64,000 bases of DNA from Pseudomonas sediminis (GTDB taxonomy: Bacteria > Pseudomonadota > Gammaproteobacteria > Pseudomonadales > Pseudomonadaceae): contig NZ_NIQU01000006.1 in NCBI RefSeq assembly GCF_002741105.1, positions 62,001 through 126,000 on the forward strand. Direction: 5' to 3'. The translations under genes and the position numbers were made by a program. Within the stretch, counting starts at the first letter, position 1. Each line of letters starts with the position of its first letter. The notes under the pieces were generated by a model. It was given only the letters and a program-made list of their open reading frames with translations, was not told where the DNA came from and made no database searches. Shown here one piece after another: positions 16,241 through 24,256 of the stretch.

Positions 16241-17719
16241 TCAGTCGAATAGGTTGTTCAGCAGACGTTTGATCGGGTTTTGCTGGGCTGGCTGAGCGCT
16301 GCGTGGGCGGCTCGCGGCCTGACGCACGCGCTGCTCGTGGCTGTCATAAAGGGCCAGCAGCCGTTCGTTGTCAGGTTCGGCCTCGAGACCCTGCTTGATC
16401 TGCTCCAGCGCCAGGTTGTATTCGCGCCGCGCATAGGCCGCCTCACTCTGCTCGATAAAACGCTGCGCCACGCGATTGATGCCTGCCAGGGCCAGCAGGT
16501 TGTCGGGCTCCCAGCCAAGCACCTGGCGAAAGTAATACACCGCACTGTCGTCCTCGGGCAAAACCAGCAAGCCTTCGCCAAGGCGCTGCTCGGCCAGCTC
16601 GAGATACTGCTGGATACGGGCCTGCTGCACACGCTGCAGACCATCGCTGGCCTGGGCGTTGTCTTCGTCCAGGGCCAGCGCCTGACGAAAGTAATAGTCC
16701 GCGTTGTCCTGCGCCGGGGTCAGCAGACTCCCCTCGCTCAGGCGCGTTTCAGCGAGCACGAGCAACCCGGCGATGCGCTGCTGCAGTTGCCAGTAGTAGC
16801 CGCCTGCGCTACCCACTCCGAGCAGCAGAAGGCCAAGCACGGCCCAGGGCAGCCAGCGCCGCCGGGATGGACGAGGCGGCAGGCTGACGGCCGGGCTCAG
16901 ACGGGTCTGGTCCTGGTCGGCATCCTGCAGTTCATTGAGGCTGGCCAGCAGCACGTGGCAGTCGGCGAAACGATCTTCCGGGTCCTTGGCCAGCATGCGG
17001 TCGAGCAGCCACTGCAGCTCGCTCAGCGACTCCGGCAGCGGCGGCGCCTCCAGCTGCAACTGGTTCATCAGGGTCTGGGTGTAGCTGCCGCCGCGAAAGG
17101 GGTTATGCCCGCTGAGCATCTCCAGCAGGATCACGCCCAGGCTGTAGATGTCGCTGCGTGCGTCCAGCGTCTGACACTGCGCCTGCTCGGGGCTGCTGTA
17201 GGCCGGGCTGCCGACGGCGATGCCCGACTGGGTCAGTTCGCTGTCGAGCTGCAGCTCCTTGGCCACGCCAAAATCGCTGAGCACCGCAGTGCCATCGTCG
17301 CGAAAGAGGATGTTGCCGGGTTTGATGTCGCGGTGCACCAGGCCCTTGTCGTGCACCAGCGCCAGGGCGCTGGCGATCTGCCGGACGATGCGCAGCGCAC
17401 GCGCCGGCTCCAGAGTCTGGCCCTTGTACTGAGCCAGATCGCCGCCTGCCAGGTACTCCATGGCGAGGAAATGGCGGCCATCGTCGAGTTGGTCGATGCG
17501 GTAGATGGTAATGATCGACGGATGCTGCAGGGAGGCGACGGTATGGCCTTCCTTGATGAAGCGCTGGGTGAAGGCTGCGTCCTCGCGATGCAACAGCACC
17601 TTGAGCGCCACCTGGCGCTGCAGCGCCTGCTCGGTAGCCAGATAGACCTCGGCCATGCCGCCTTTGCCGAGGCGGTGGTGAATGCTGTAACCGGGTACGC
17701 TGATGGAGGGCTGGCTCAT
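16241..17719 (-). CDS. membrane Ser/Thr protein kinase with TPR-like C-terminus
   Basis: A 492-aa Hanks-type kinase. The kinase domain is at about 10-270: glycine loop LGKGGMAEVYLA, catalytic Lys in VALKVL (K40), HRDIKPGN (D131), DFG (D149-G151) and SPAYSSPEQAQ. One TM helix is at about 290-310 (PWAVLGLLLLGVGSAGGYYW), then a periplasmic part with repeated TPR-like units (ADYYFRQALALDEDNAQA, AVYYFRQVLGWEPDN, NLALEQIKQGLEAEPDN). The start MSQPSISVPGYSIH at 17719 places the kinase fold immediately; an extended frame upstream would run through the phosphatase gene. It sits 16 bases after the PP2C gene, forming an operon. Confidence 0.9.
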   Translation of the reverse strand: MSQPSISVPGYSIHHRLGKGGMAEVYLATEQALQRQVALKVLLHREDAAFTQRFIKEGHTVASLQHPSIITIYRIDQLDDGRHFLAMEYLAGGDLAQYKGQTLEPARALRIVRQIASALALVHDKGLVHRDIKPGNILFRDDGTAVLSDFGVAKELQLDSELTQSGIAVGSPAYSSPEQAQCQTLDARSDIYSLGVILLEMLSGHNPFRGGSYTQTLMNQLQLEAPPLPESLSELQWLLDRMLAKDPEDRFADCHVLLASLNELQDADQDQTRLSPAVSLPPRPSRRRWLPWAVLGLLLLGVGSAGGYYWQLQQRIAGLLVLAETRLSEGSLLTPAQDNADYYFRQALALDEDNAQASDGLQRVQQARIQQYLELAEQRLGEGLLVLPEDDSAVYYFRQVLGWEPDNLLALAGINRVAQRFIEQSEAAYARREYNLALEQIKQGLEAEPDNERLLALYDSHEQRVRQAASRPRSAQPAQQNPIKRLLNNLFD

Positions 17720-17735
17720 GCGGCTCGACTGGCGC

Positions 17736-18524
17736 TCAGGGTTTAAGGGATTTGAACAACTTGCGCAGCAGGCCGAGGGGCGACGCTTCACGGGGTTCGG
17801 CAGCCGGGCCAAGGCCCAGGACGATACAGCTGATATTGTCTCTGCCGCCATGGCTATTGGCCAGCCCCACCAGCTGCTCGACCATCATTTCGAGCGTGGC
17901 CGCTTCAGCGCAACAGCGCTGGATAGCGGCGTCGTCCAGCTCACCAGTCAGCCCGTCGCTGCACAACAGCAGCAGTTCGTCCGGCGCCAGTCGGACACGC
18001 AGCAGGCCAACATCAGGTGCATCTCCAACCTGCCCCAGGCACTGCACGATCACGTTACGTCGTGGGTGCTCACGCGCTTCCTCGGTGCTCATCTGGCCAG
18101 CATCGACCATGACCTGGACCCAGCTGTGGTCGTGACTGAGCTGCTCGATATGTTCGCTGCCGATGCGATAGGCGCGGCTGTCACCAACCCAGGCCAGCTC
18201 GAACTCATCCCCGTCCAGGCGCACGGCAACCAGCGTACTGCCCATGCCAGCCTCGCCCGCAACAGGTCGCGCCGCCGCGGCGATAGCCAGGTGGGCTGCA
18301 TGCACCGCTGCAAATAGCTCCTCGCCCTGTTGCACGGCGCCCACCAGCTCCTCCAGCGCCAAGGCACTGGCCACCTCGCCACGCTCATGCCCACCCATGC
18401 CATCGGCCAGCGCCCACAGGCCCAGATCGGGACGGCAGACCAGAGCATCCTCGTTATGCGTGCGTACCTGGCCGGCAACGCTTTGCGCAGCGAACACCAC
18501 GGATACAGGAGAGGACTGAGACAC
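17736..18524 (-). CDS. PP2C family Ser/Thr protein phosphatase
   Basis: A 262-aa cytoplasmic PPM/PP2C phosphatase: QVRTHNEDALVCRP, LWALADGMGGHERGEVAS (metal-binding Asp), GMGSTLVAV, AWVGDSRAYR, LLLCSDGLTGELDD and GGRDNISCIVLG cover all PP2C motifs. It removes phosphate from Ser/Thr, and by position it opposes the kinase encoded just downstream. It is the first gene of the phosphatase-kinase-FHA operon, which resembles stp1/stk1 and the PppA-PpkA-Fha modules of type VI secretion, but no secretion gene is present in this window. Confidence 0.92.
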   Translation of the reverse strand: MSQSSPVSVVFAAQSVAGQVRTHNEDALVCRPDLGLWALADGMGGHERGEVASALALEELVGAVQQGEELFAAVHAAHLAIAAAARPVAGEAGMGSTLVAVRLDGDEFELAWVGDSRAYRIGSEHIEQLSHDHSWVQVMVDAGQMSTEEAREHPRRNVIVQCLGQVGDAPDVGLLRVRLAPDELLLLCSDGLTGELDDAAIQRCCAEAATLEMMVEQLVGLANSHGGRDNISCIVLGLGPAAEPREASPLGLLRKLFKSLKP

Positions 18525-18664
18525 GCGGCGAATCCTTGAGCAAAATGCGATTTCCCATGATGCGGCGACGCGAACGGGCTGTCACCGCCCGCCACGCCGT
18601 AAATGCGCAACCGTTAACCAAAATGCGATGGTTAAATAAGCCGCCAGATCCGCCACCTGAGCCC

Positions 18665-19075
18665 ATGACCTCACCGCGCTTTCGCCGCTTGCCCCTCCAG
18701 TTGCGACCTCTGGTCGACAAGTTCTACCGCGACCACCGCTCGCCGATGCGCAGCCAGGCGGGGGATGAACTGTGGGTGGCGGAAAACGCCAGCGAGATCG
18801 TCGCAACCCTGAGCCTTCGTCCTGTAGCGGGAGGACAGTGGCTGACTGGCCTGTTCGTCGCCCCCGCGCTGCGGCGCCAAGGCGTGGCAGCGGCGTTGCT
18901 CAGTCACAGCCTGGCGCTACATCCCGAGCCAGTCTGGCTGTTCTGTCACCCCGAGCTGCGCACCTTCTATCAGCGTCTGGGCTTCGAGAGCTGTCAGAGC
19001 CTGCCGACCGAGTTAGCCCAACGGCTGGCCCGCTACCAACGCGGAAAATCGCTTATCGCGCTGCGTATCCACTGA
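18665..19075 (+). CDS. GNAT family N-acetyltransferase
   Basis: A 136-aa GNAT protein. The acetyl-CoA loop is visible as LFVAPALRRQGVAAALLSH (the R/Q-x-x-G-x-A element RRQGVA), preceded by the strand QWLTG and followed by VWLFCHPELRTFYQRLGFE, the usual splayed strand and last helix. Substrate unknown. The start MTSPRFRRLPLQL at 18665 begins the fold; the frame is open further upstream but without a ribosome site. Divergent from the phosphatase operon, with 140 bases between. Confidence 0.85.
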   Translation: MTSPRFRRLPLQLRPLVDKFYRDHRSPMRSQAGDELWVAENASEIVATLSLRPVAGGQWLTGLFVAPALRRQGVAAALLSHSLALHPEPVWLFCHPELRTFYQRLGFESCQSLPTELAQRLARYQRGKSLIALRIH

Positions 19076-19183
19076 ACAACCTGTCGCCAAGGGCAAAAAT
19101 ACTGGCACTTTGCTCAGGAATGCCCCTTGCCATTAGCGGTCAAAGCTCTGCATGCTTGTTCCATAACAACGAAAAGAAACGCT

Positions 19184-20230
19184 ATGGCTACCCAGACCGC
19201 TCGCTTGCTGAAGCGCCTGCGCAACGATTTCCAGCTATCGATCATCACCCTGATGGGGCTGTTCGGCGTCATCGGCATCTCTCCTTACGCCGTCTACCGC
19301 TTGCTACACGGCAACTACCTGGTCGGTATCGCCGACACCGTCATCGTTTTTTCCACCTTGTTCGCCGTGCTCTACGCCTGGTTCACTCGCGACACGGTCA
19401 AACCCGGTATCTACCTGGCCGCCGTGTTCTCGGTCGGCGCCACGCTGATCGCCATCAACCTGGGCGTGAACGGCCTGTTCTGGATCTATCCGCTTATTCT
19501 CTTCAACTTCTTCATGGTCACGCCTGGCAAGGCGCTGTTGGCGACCTCCGTGGTGCTGATCAGCCTGGTCAGCCACGCCCTGCTGGTGCCCGGCAGCGTG
19601 TTCGAAAGTCATTACCAGATGGTGTCGTTCCTGGTCACCTGCATGATGGCCAGTGTGCTCAGCTTCATCTTCGCCTTCCGCACCCGCACCCAGCGCGACC
19701 AGCTGCAATCGCTGGCCATTCATGACCCGTTGACCGGGGCACGCAACCGCCGAGCGATGAACGAAGAACTGAAGATCGCCATGGCCAGCCATCGCCGCCA
19801 CAGCGACAGCTACGGCCTGCTGGTGATGGACTTGGACCATTTCAAGCAGATCAACGACCGCTTCGGCCACCACGTCGGCGACCAGGTGCTGGTGGCCTTC
19901 GTCGAGCTGATCATGCGCTGCTCACGCAAGGAAGACCGGTTGTTCCGCTTCGGCGGCGAGGAGTTTCTGCTGCTGCTGCCCAATACCGAAGCCGAGGGCC
20001 TGCGCGCCGCTGCGCAAAACCTGCTGAGCCGGGTCGCCAATGAGCTGGAGAGCCCAGGCGGCGCGGTGACCGTCTCCATCGGCGGCGCCATTCTGCACAG
20101 TGGTGAACACTGGGAAGGCTGGTTGCAGCGCGCCGATGAATGCCTGTATCGAGCCAAGAGCGAGGGGCGCAATCGCGCGGTGATCGCCGATGCGCCGGGC
20201 GATCAGAACAAGGCTGCCGCCAACCCCTGA
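19184..20230 (+). CDS. membrane diguanylate cyclase (GGDEF)
   Basis: A 348-aa protein: about five to six membrane helices in residues 18-167 (FQLSIITLMGLFGVIGISP through MASVLSFIFAF), a short linker, then GGDEF from HDPLTGARNRRAM. The active site GGEEF is at 257-261, DLDHFKQINDRFGHHVGD is intact, and the I-site RKED is at 248-251. It should synthesise c-di-GMP with product inhibition. The ATG at 19184 is preceded by an A-rich weak ribosome site; a start 19 codons earlier lacks support. Architecture is very like the cyclase at 5631-6671, so they are probably paralogues. Confidence 0.9.
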   Translation: MATQTARLLKRLRNDFQLSIITLMGLFGVIGISPYAVYRLLHGNYLVGIADTVIVFSTLFAVLYAWFTRDTVKPGIYLAAVFSVGATLIAINLGVNGLFWIYPLILFNFFMVTPGKALLATSVVLISLVSHALLVPGSVFESHYQMVSFLVTCMMASVLSFIFAFRTRTQRDQLQSLAIHDPLTGARNRRAMNEELKIAMASHRRHSDSYGLLVMDLDHFKQINDRFGHHVGDQVLVAFVELIMRCSRKEDRLFRFGGEEFLLLLPNTEAEGLRAAAQNLLSRVANELESPGGAVTVSIGGAILHSGEHWEGWLQRADECLYRAKSEGRNRAVIADAPGDQNKAAANP

Positions 20231-20234
20231 TAGA

Positions 20235-20561
20235 TCAGCGACTGCGCTGTTGCTGATAACTGCCACTGCCCGGTTGACGCTCGATGATCAGCCCGCCCGG
20301 ATATTCGGTGCTCTGGCGAATACCACCACGGGTTTCGCTGGAATAGCTGCCATAGCTGCTTTCCTGACGCACGCTGCCCTGCGGCAGACGCTGCCCGCCA
20401 TAGAGGTTGTGCTGCTCATAACTCGACGAGCCCGAGACGCTGCCGCTGGCACCGGGGCTGACGTAGCTCTTGGGAATGACGCGAATGGTCTGCGGCTGAT
20501 CAGCAAACGCAGCACCGGCCAACATCGTAGTCAGGATCAACACAAGCGAACGAATGAACAT
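20235..20561 (-). CDS. small secreted hypothetical protein, Ser/Gly/Gln-rich
   Basis: A 108-aa protein with a clear signal peptide, MFIRSLVLILTTMLAGAAFA then DQPQT. GGGAGGTAC precedes the ATG at 20561. The mature part is polar and repetitive (GSVSGSSSYEQ, ESSYGSYSSETRGG, QPGSGSYQQQRSR) with no cysteine or recognised domain, so it is probably disordered in the periplasm or outside. Convergent with the diguanylate cyclase gene, four bases apart. Function unknown. Confidence 0.65.
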   Translation of the reverse strand: MFIRSLVLILTTMLAGAAFADQPQTIRVIPKSYVSPGASGSVSGSSSYEQHNLYGGQRLPQGSVRQESSYGSYSSETRGGIRQSTEYPGGLIIERQPGSGSYQQQRSR

Positions 20562-20669
20562 GAGTACCTCCCATCTGAGTCGGGGCCAGGCATCGCCCGC
20601 CTGAACCCCGAAAACCATCATCACACCGGCTTTGACAACAACACGAGGGAATTTTCATACCTAAACGAC

Positions 20670-20695
20670 AAAGGGTCAGCCGAAGCTGACCCTTT
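20670..20695 (-). terminator. terminator downstream of tRNA-Thr
   Basis: An 11-bp perfect stem, AAAGGGTCAGC / GCTGACCCTTT with loop CGAA on the plus strand, lies nine bases past the tRNA 3' end. Read on the minus strand it is the expected terminator for the tRNA transcript. Confidence 0.8.
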
Positions 20696-20703
20696 GCTGG
20701 AAA

Positions 20704-20779
20704 TGGTGCCGGAGATAGGAATCGAACCTACGACCTTCGCGTTACGAGTGCGCTGCTCTACCGACTGAGCTACACCGGC
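20704..20779 (-). tRNA. tRNA-Thr (anticodon CGT)
   Basis: On the minus strand 76 bases fold as a standard tRNA: acceptor GCCGGTG/(C)TCCGGC, D-arm GCTCAGTCGGTAGAGC, anticodon loop CTCGTAA giving anticodon CGT (reads ACG), T-arm with GGTTCGATTCC, and an encoded CCA end (20704-20706). It matches the E. coli thrW type. It lies 55 bases downstream of cvfB on the same strand, so the two may be co-transcribed. Confidence 0.95.
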
Positions 20780-20834
20780 GGGAAAACGTCGGCATTATGC
20801 GAGTTGCCACGCTCGCGCTCAAGTCGCTGGAGCA

Positions 20835-21677
20835 TCAGCTGTCGAGTAGTTCGATGCGGTCGTCGTGGATGCGGATCAGGCCCTGCTTGTAGAGACCGCC
20901 GATGGCCTTCTTGAAGTTGCCCTTGCTGACCCGAAAATGCTCGGAGATCAGCTCTGGCGGGCTCTTGTCACCCAGCGCCAACACGCCACCCTGCGCACGC
21001 AGGCGTTCGATGATCTGCTCGGCCAGGCCGCTGGCGGCTTCATGACCGATGGGCTGCAGGCTCAGGCTGATCTTGCCGTCGGCGCGCAGCTCTTTGATGT
21101 AGCCCTTCTCGCGCATGCCGCTGCGGATGAACTTGAACAGCTCGTTCTTGTGGATCAGGCCCCAGTGCTTGCCGTCGATGATGGCCTTGAAGCCGAGATC
21201 AGTACGCTCGACCACCAGTAGGTCGACCTCCTGACCGACCTGGTAGTTGGCCGGCACCTTGTCCAGGTGGCGATCCAGGCGCGCGGTGGCGGTGAGGCGG
21301 CGGGTGCGTTTGTCCAGATAGAGGTAGATCACGCAGTAGTCGCCGATCTGCAGCGGGCGCTTCTCTTCGGAATGCGGCAGCAGCAGGTCCTTGGGCAGGC
21401 CCCAGTCGAAGAACAGGCCGACGCGGTTGATATCCACCACCTTGAGGCTGGCGAACTCACCGAGCTGGATCTTCGGTTTCAGGGTGGTGGCGATCAGCTT
21501 GTCTTCGCTGTCGAGGTAGAGGAACACGTTGAGCCAGTCCTCGACTTCGCTCGGCGTGTCCTTGGGGATGTAGCGCTTGGGCAGGAGGATTTCGCCGTCC
21601 GCACCACCGTCCAGGTACAGACCGAAGTCGGTGTGCTTGACCACCTGCAAAGAATTCATCCGCCCAATCAAGGCCAT
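20835..21677 (-). CDS. cvfB: S1-domain RNA-binding protein CvfB
   Basis: A 280-aa protein with three S1-like OB folds and a C-terminal winged helix, the CvfB architecture (about 280 aa). S1 blocks are HTDFGLYLDGGADGEILLP, VDINRVGLFFDWGLPKDLLLP and RTDLGFKAIIDGKHWGLIH, and the winged helix ends SKGNFKKAIGGLYKQGLIRI. CvfB binds RNA and affects virulence gene expression in Staphylococcus; its role in Pseudomonas is unclear. GAGGTGAAA precedes the ATG at 21677. It is immediately upstream of tRNA-Thr. Confidence 0.9.
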   Translation of the reverse strand: MALIGRMNSLQVVKHTDFGLYLDGGADGEILLPKRYIPKDTPSEVEDWLNVFLYLDSEDKLIATTLKPKIQLGEFASLKVVDINRVGLFFDWGLPKDLLLPHSEEKRPLQIGDYCVIYLYLDKRTRRLTATARLDRHLDKVPANYQVGQEVDLLVVERTDLGFKAIIDGKHWGLIHKNELFKFIRSGMREKGYIKELRADGKISLSLQPIGHEAASGLAEQIIERLRAQGGVLALGDKSPPELISEHFRVSKGNFKKAIGGLYKQGLIRIHDDRIELLDS

Positions 21678-21917
21678 CGCGTTTCACCTCACCAAAACAG
21701 CCGGCCATTCTACCCGAGTTAATCCGCGACCGGGCTGACGGTGTGGCGAATCGACGGCCGGTCGACTGGAGGCGTAAGTAACTGGGAAACAAGCCATAAA
21801 TTGTCGCGAAAAGCCGCCCATGCGCGGCGTTATGGTATTCATCATGGCGATTAACCAAGCAGAAATAGGCTGCTTGAGGCATAATGGCCGGCCGCCCATC
21901 TGAAAGAGATCAAGGTC

Positions 21918-22109
21918 ATGGCCACCCTGCGCGTGAAGTCCTCCTCCAGCAAAGTCAGCAAGCCCGCCCCTGCCGTGGAAACCCGCGAGTCCATCGAGGC
22001 GCAGATTGCTGCCTTCCTGCAGGGCGGCGGCGAGATCCAGCAGATCGCCAAGGGCGTCAGCGGCCAGACTTACGGCGGCACTCGCCAGATCACCATCAGC
22101 AAGAAGTGA
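21918..22109 (+). CDS. small conserved hypothetical protein, 63 aa
   Basis: A 63-aa protein: a basic, Ser-rich N-terminus (MATLRVKSSSSKVSKP), a short amphipathic helix (RESIEAQIAAFLQGGGEIQQIA) and a C-terminal GVSGQTYGGTRQITISKK. GAAAGAGATCAAGGTC lies before the ATG. No known domain is recognised. The helix with GGGEIQQIAKG is reminiscent of short DNA/RNA-associated peptides found in pseudomonads, but that is only resemblance. It is divergent from cvfB with about 240 bases of leader between. Confidence 0.65.
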   Translation: MATLRVKSSSSKVSKPAPAVETRESIEAQIAAFLQGGGEIQQIAKGVSGQTYGGTRQITISKK

Positions 22110-22154
22110 TCGCCTCGGGTGCGCGATGCGCACCCAGCCTCTCCCCCTCCTGCT

Positions 22155-23303
22155 TTACTCGCTCGCCAGCCCCAGGCGCAGCAACTGCCCTTTCGGCGCA
22201 TCCGTCAGCACATAGATATAGCCGTCCGGCCCCTGCCGTACGTCGCGTACCCGTGCGTTCAGCGATTCCAGCAACCGCTCCTCATGGGTGATCTTGTCGC
22301 CGTCGAGTTGCAGGCGAATCAGCGCCTGACCGGAGAGCGCACCAATGAACAGGTTGTGCTGCCAGGCCGGGAAACGCTCGGCATCGTAGAAGGCCATGCC
22401 GCTGATGGCCGGTGACTTTTCCCAGACATGATGCGGCGGTTCGGTGCCCTCAACGGTTTTACCCTTGGCCTCGGGAATCGCCAGCATCGAATAGTTGATG
22501 CCATGGGTCGCCAGCGGCCAGCCGTAGTTCTTGCCGGCCTCGGGAATGTTGATTTCGTCGCCACCACGCGGGCCGTGTTCATGCGTCCACAAGCGGCCAC
22601 TCCAGGGATTGAGCGCTGCGCCCTGCTGATTACGATGGCCGTAAGACCAGATTTCCTCGCGCGCGCCGTCACGGCTGGTGAAGGGGTTGTCCTCAGGAAT
22701 GCGCCCGTCCGGGAAGATCCGCACCAGCTTGCCCTGCAGCTTGTCGAGGTCCTGCGCGGTGGGGCGATTGTTGTTGTCGCCCAGAGCGATGAACAGATGG
22801 CCGTCACGGTCGAACACCAGGCGCGAGCCGAAGTGCGTGCCACTGGACAGCTTGGGTTGCTGGCGGAAGATCACCTCGAAGCCTTCCAGCGCCGAGGCAT
22901 CGGCCGACAGCTTGCCGCGCCCTACGGCCGTACCTGCAGCGCCGTCGCCCTCCTCGGCGTAGGACAGATAGACCTGGCGATCCTTGGCGAAGTCCGGCGA
23001 CAACACCACGTCGAGCAAGCCACCCTGGCCAACGGCGAACACCTTGGGCACGCCGCGCAGTGGTTCGGACACTTCGCCCTCGGCGCTTACCCGGCGCAAA
23101 GCACCTGGCCGCTCGCTCACCAGATAACCCTGTCCCTCCGGTAGAAAGGCGACGGCCCAGGGGTTGGCCAGACCTTCAGCGACGGTGTGAACGTTCAGTG
23201 GCCCAAGCTCAGTGCTCAGTTGGCGATCTTCGGCGAAGCTGTACTGGTAACCGAACAGGGCGACCAAACCGAGGGCTGCGAGGGGTTTCAGGCGCGGCAT
23301 CAT
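22155..23303 (-). CDS. PQQ-dependent aldose sugar dehydrogenase (YliI-like), periplasmic
   Basis: A 382-aa exported six-bladed beta-propeller of the soluble aldose sugar dehydrogenase family. Signal peptide MMPRLKPLAALGLVALFGYQYSFA. Family marks are AEGLANPWAVAFLPEG, GQGGLLDVVLSPDF, THFGSRLVFDRDGHLFIALGD, SYGHRNQQGAALNP, WTHEHGPRGGDEINIPE and NYGWPLATHG, which line the PQQ and calcium site. It oxidises aldoses at C1, passing electrons to the respiratory chain. PQQ synthesis genes are not in the window. The ATG at 23303 follows GGAG; the adjacent ATG at 23300 is equally possible. Confidence 0.88.
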   Translation of the reverse strand: MMPRLKPLAALGLVALFGYQYSFAEDRQLSTELGPLNVHTVAEGLANPWAVAFLPEGQGYLVSERPGALRRVSAEGEVSEPLRGVPKVFAVGQGGLLDVVLSPDFAKDRQVYLSYAEEGDGAAGTAVGRGKLSADASALEGFEVIFRQQPKLSSGTHFGSRLVFDRDGHLFIALGDNNNRPTAQDLDKLQGKLVRIFPDGRIPEDNPFTSRDGAREEIWSYGHRNQQGAALNPWSGRLWTHEHGPRGGDEINIPEAGKNYGWPLATHGINYSMLAIPEAKGKTVEGTEPPHHVWEKSPAISGMAFYDAERFPAWQHNLFIGALSGQALIRLQLDGDKITHEERLLESLNARVRDVRQGPDGYIYVLTDAPKGQLLRLGLASE

Positions 23304-23383
23304 GGCGTCTCCAGGCGTCAGACAAGCGGCCATAGTGCAACAGCCCCCGAGCCGTGGCAGCCCCGTAAAAGTTTCCTCAGGTT

Positions 23384-24109
23384 TCAGTCCGTCAGGTAAC
23401 GCTGCTCGATACGCTGGTATTCGCCGGACTCACGCAGCAGGCGTAGCCCCTCGTCGAAGCGCCGACGTTGTTCGTCCCGGCGAAAGCCGACGCGGTATGG
23501 CGTGGGCGGGAATATCTCGAACCAGGCCAGTGGCTGGGTGACGTCGACCTGGTCATTCACCTCGCGATCCAGGTAGCGGATGATGCGCTTGTCGCCCACC
23601 ACCACATCGGTGCGGCCGCTATAGAGCAGGCGGTTGCGATTGATCTGCAGCGCCTCTTCGCGGTAGCGCGGGTTGTTCATGGCCATGCGCTCGAACTCGG
23701 GGCCCATCAGCAGTCGCGCACGCTGGAAGGCGCTGACCGCGTACTGGCTGAGGTCGGAGATATGCTCGATGTGATAACCGCGCTTGGCCAGCGCCACTGC
23801 CACGTTCTGGTAATGGATGTAGACGTCCGAATAGAAGGCCTGCACGCCACTGCGCTCGTGGGTAGTGGTGATGGCATCGATCTCACCGCGGCGCAGCATC
23901 AGGTGCAGGCGCTCTATCGGCGCGTAATAGGCGGTCACTTCAAAACCGGCGTTACGCGCGGCACGCTCCACCAATTCATACTCCAGGCCACGCGGCTCGC
24001 CTTCGTAGACATAAGGCGGCTTGTGCGTACCAAAGCCGACATGCAGCACCTCGGCCGCAACCGTCGCGCTCAGGCACGCCAGCATCAATCCCAGCCACCA
24101 TCTGACCAT
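23384..24109 (-). CDS. periplasmic amino-acid-type substrate-binding protein (SBP_bac_3)
   Basis: A 241-aa protein with a signal peptide (MVRWWLGLMLACLSATVAA) and a bacterial solute-binding fold of family 3: VLHVGFGTHKPPYVYEG, GLEYELVERAARNAGFEV, LMLRRGEIDAITTTHERSG, VVVGDKRIIRYL, and a C-terminal helix RFDEGLRLLRESGEYQRIEQRY. No permease or ATPase genes are adjacent, so it is an orphan binding protein, either feeding a distant transporter or acting as a sensor. GAGGTAGACG precedes the ATG. It lies 80 bases upstream of the aldose dehydrogenase gene on the same strand. Confidence 0.82.
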   Translation of the reverse strand: MVRWWLGLMLACLSATVAAEVLHVGFGTHKPPYVYEGEPRGLEYELVERAARNAGFEVTAYYAPIERLHLMLRRGEIDAITTTHERSGVQAFYSDVYIHYQNVAVALAKRGYHIEHISDLSQYAVSAFQRARLLMGPEFERMAMNNPRYREEALQINRNRLLYSGRTDVVVGDKRIIRYLDREVNDQVDVTQPLAWFEIFPPTPYRVGFRRDEQRRRFDEGLRLLRESGEYQRIEQRYLTD

Positions 24110-24256
24110 CGTCTACCTCGTTATCGGACCCGCCAGAGCATAGACGCCTGACCATCGTCATAACCAGAGTGGATGCCGGCTGATTCATTCCGCTTTGCCC
24201 TATCGCGGCTAGACTGGCTGCACGCATTTTGCGCCTGCCTTCAGGAGACCAAGACC

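Noticed and set aside
16280..17746. 488-codon open frame on the plus strand
   Set aside because: It is antisense to the Ser/Thr kinase gene with all kinase motifs; no ribosome site or family resemblance.
15323..18524. Part of a type VI secretion cluster
   Set aside because: Only the regulatory trio is present. No tss/tssB-C, hcp, vgrG or clpV gene occurs in the window.
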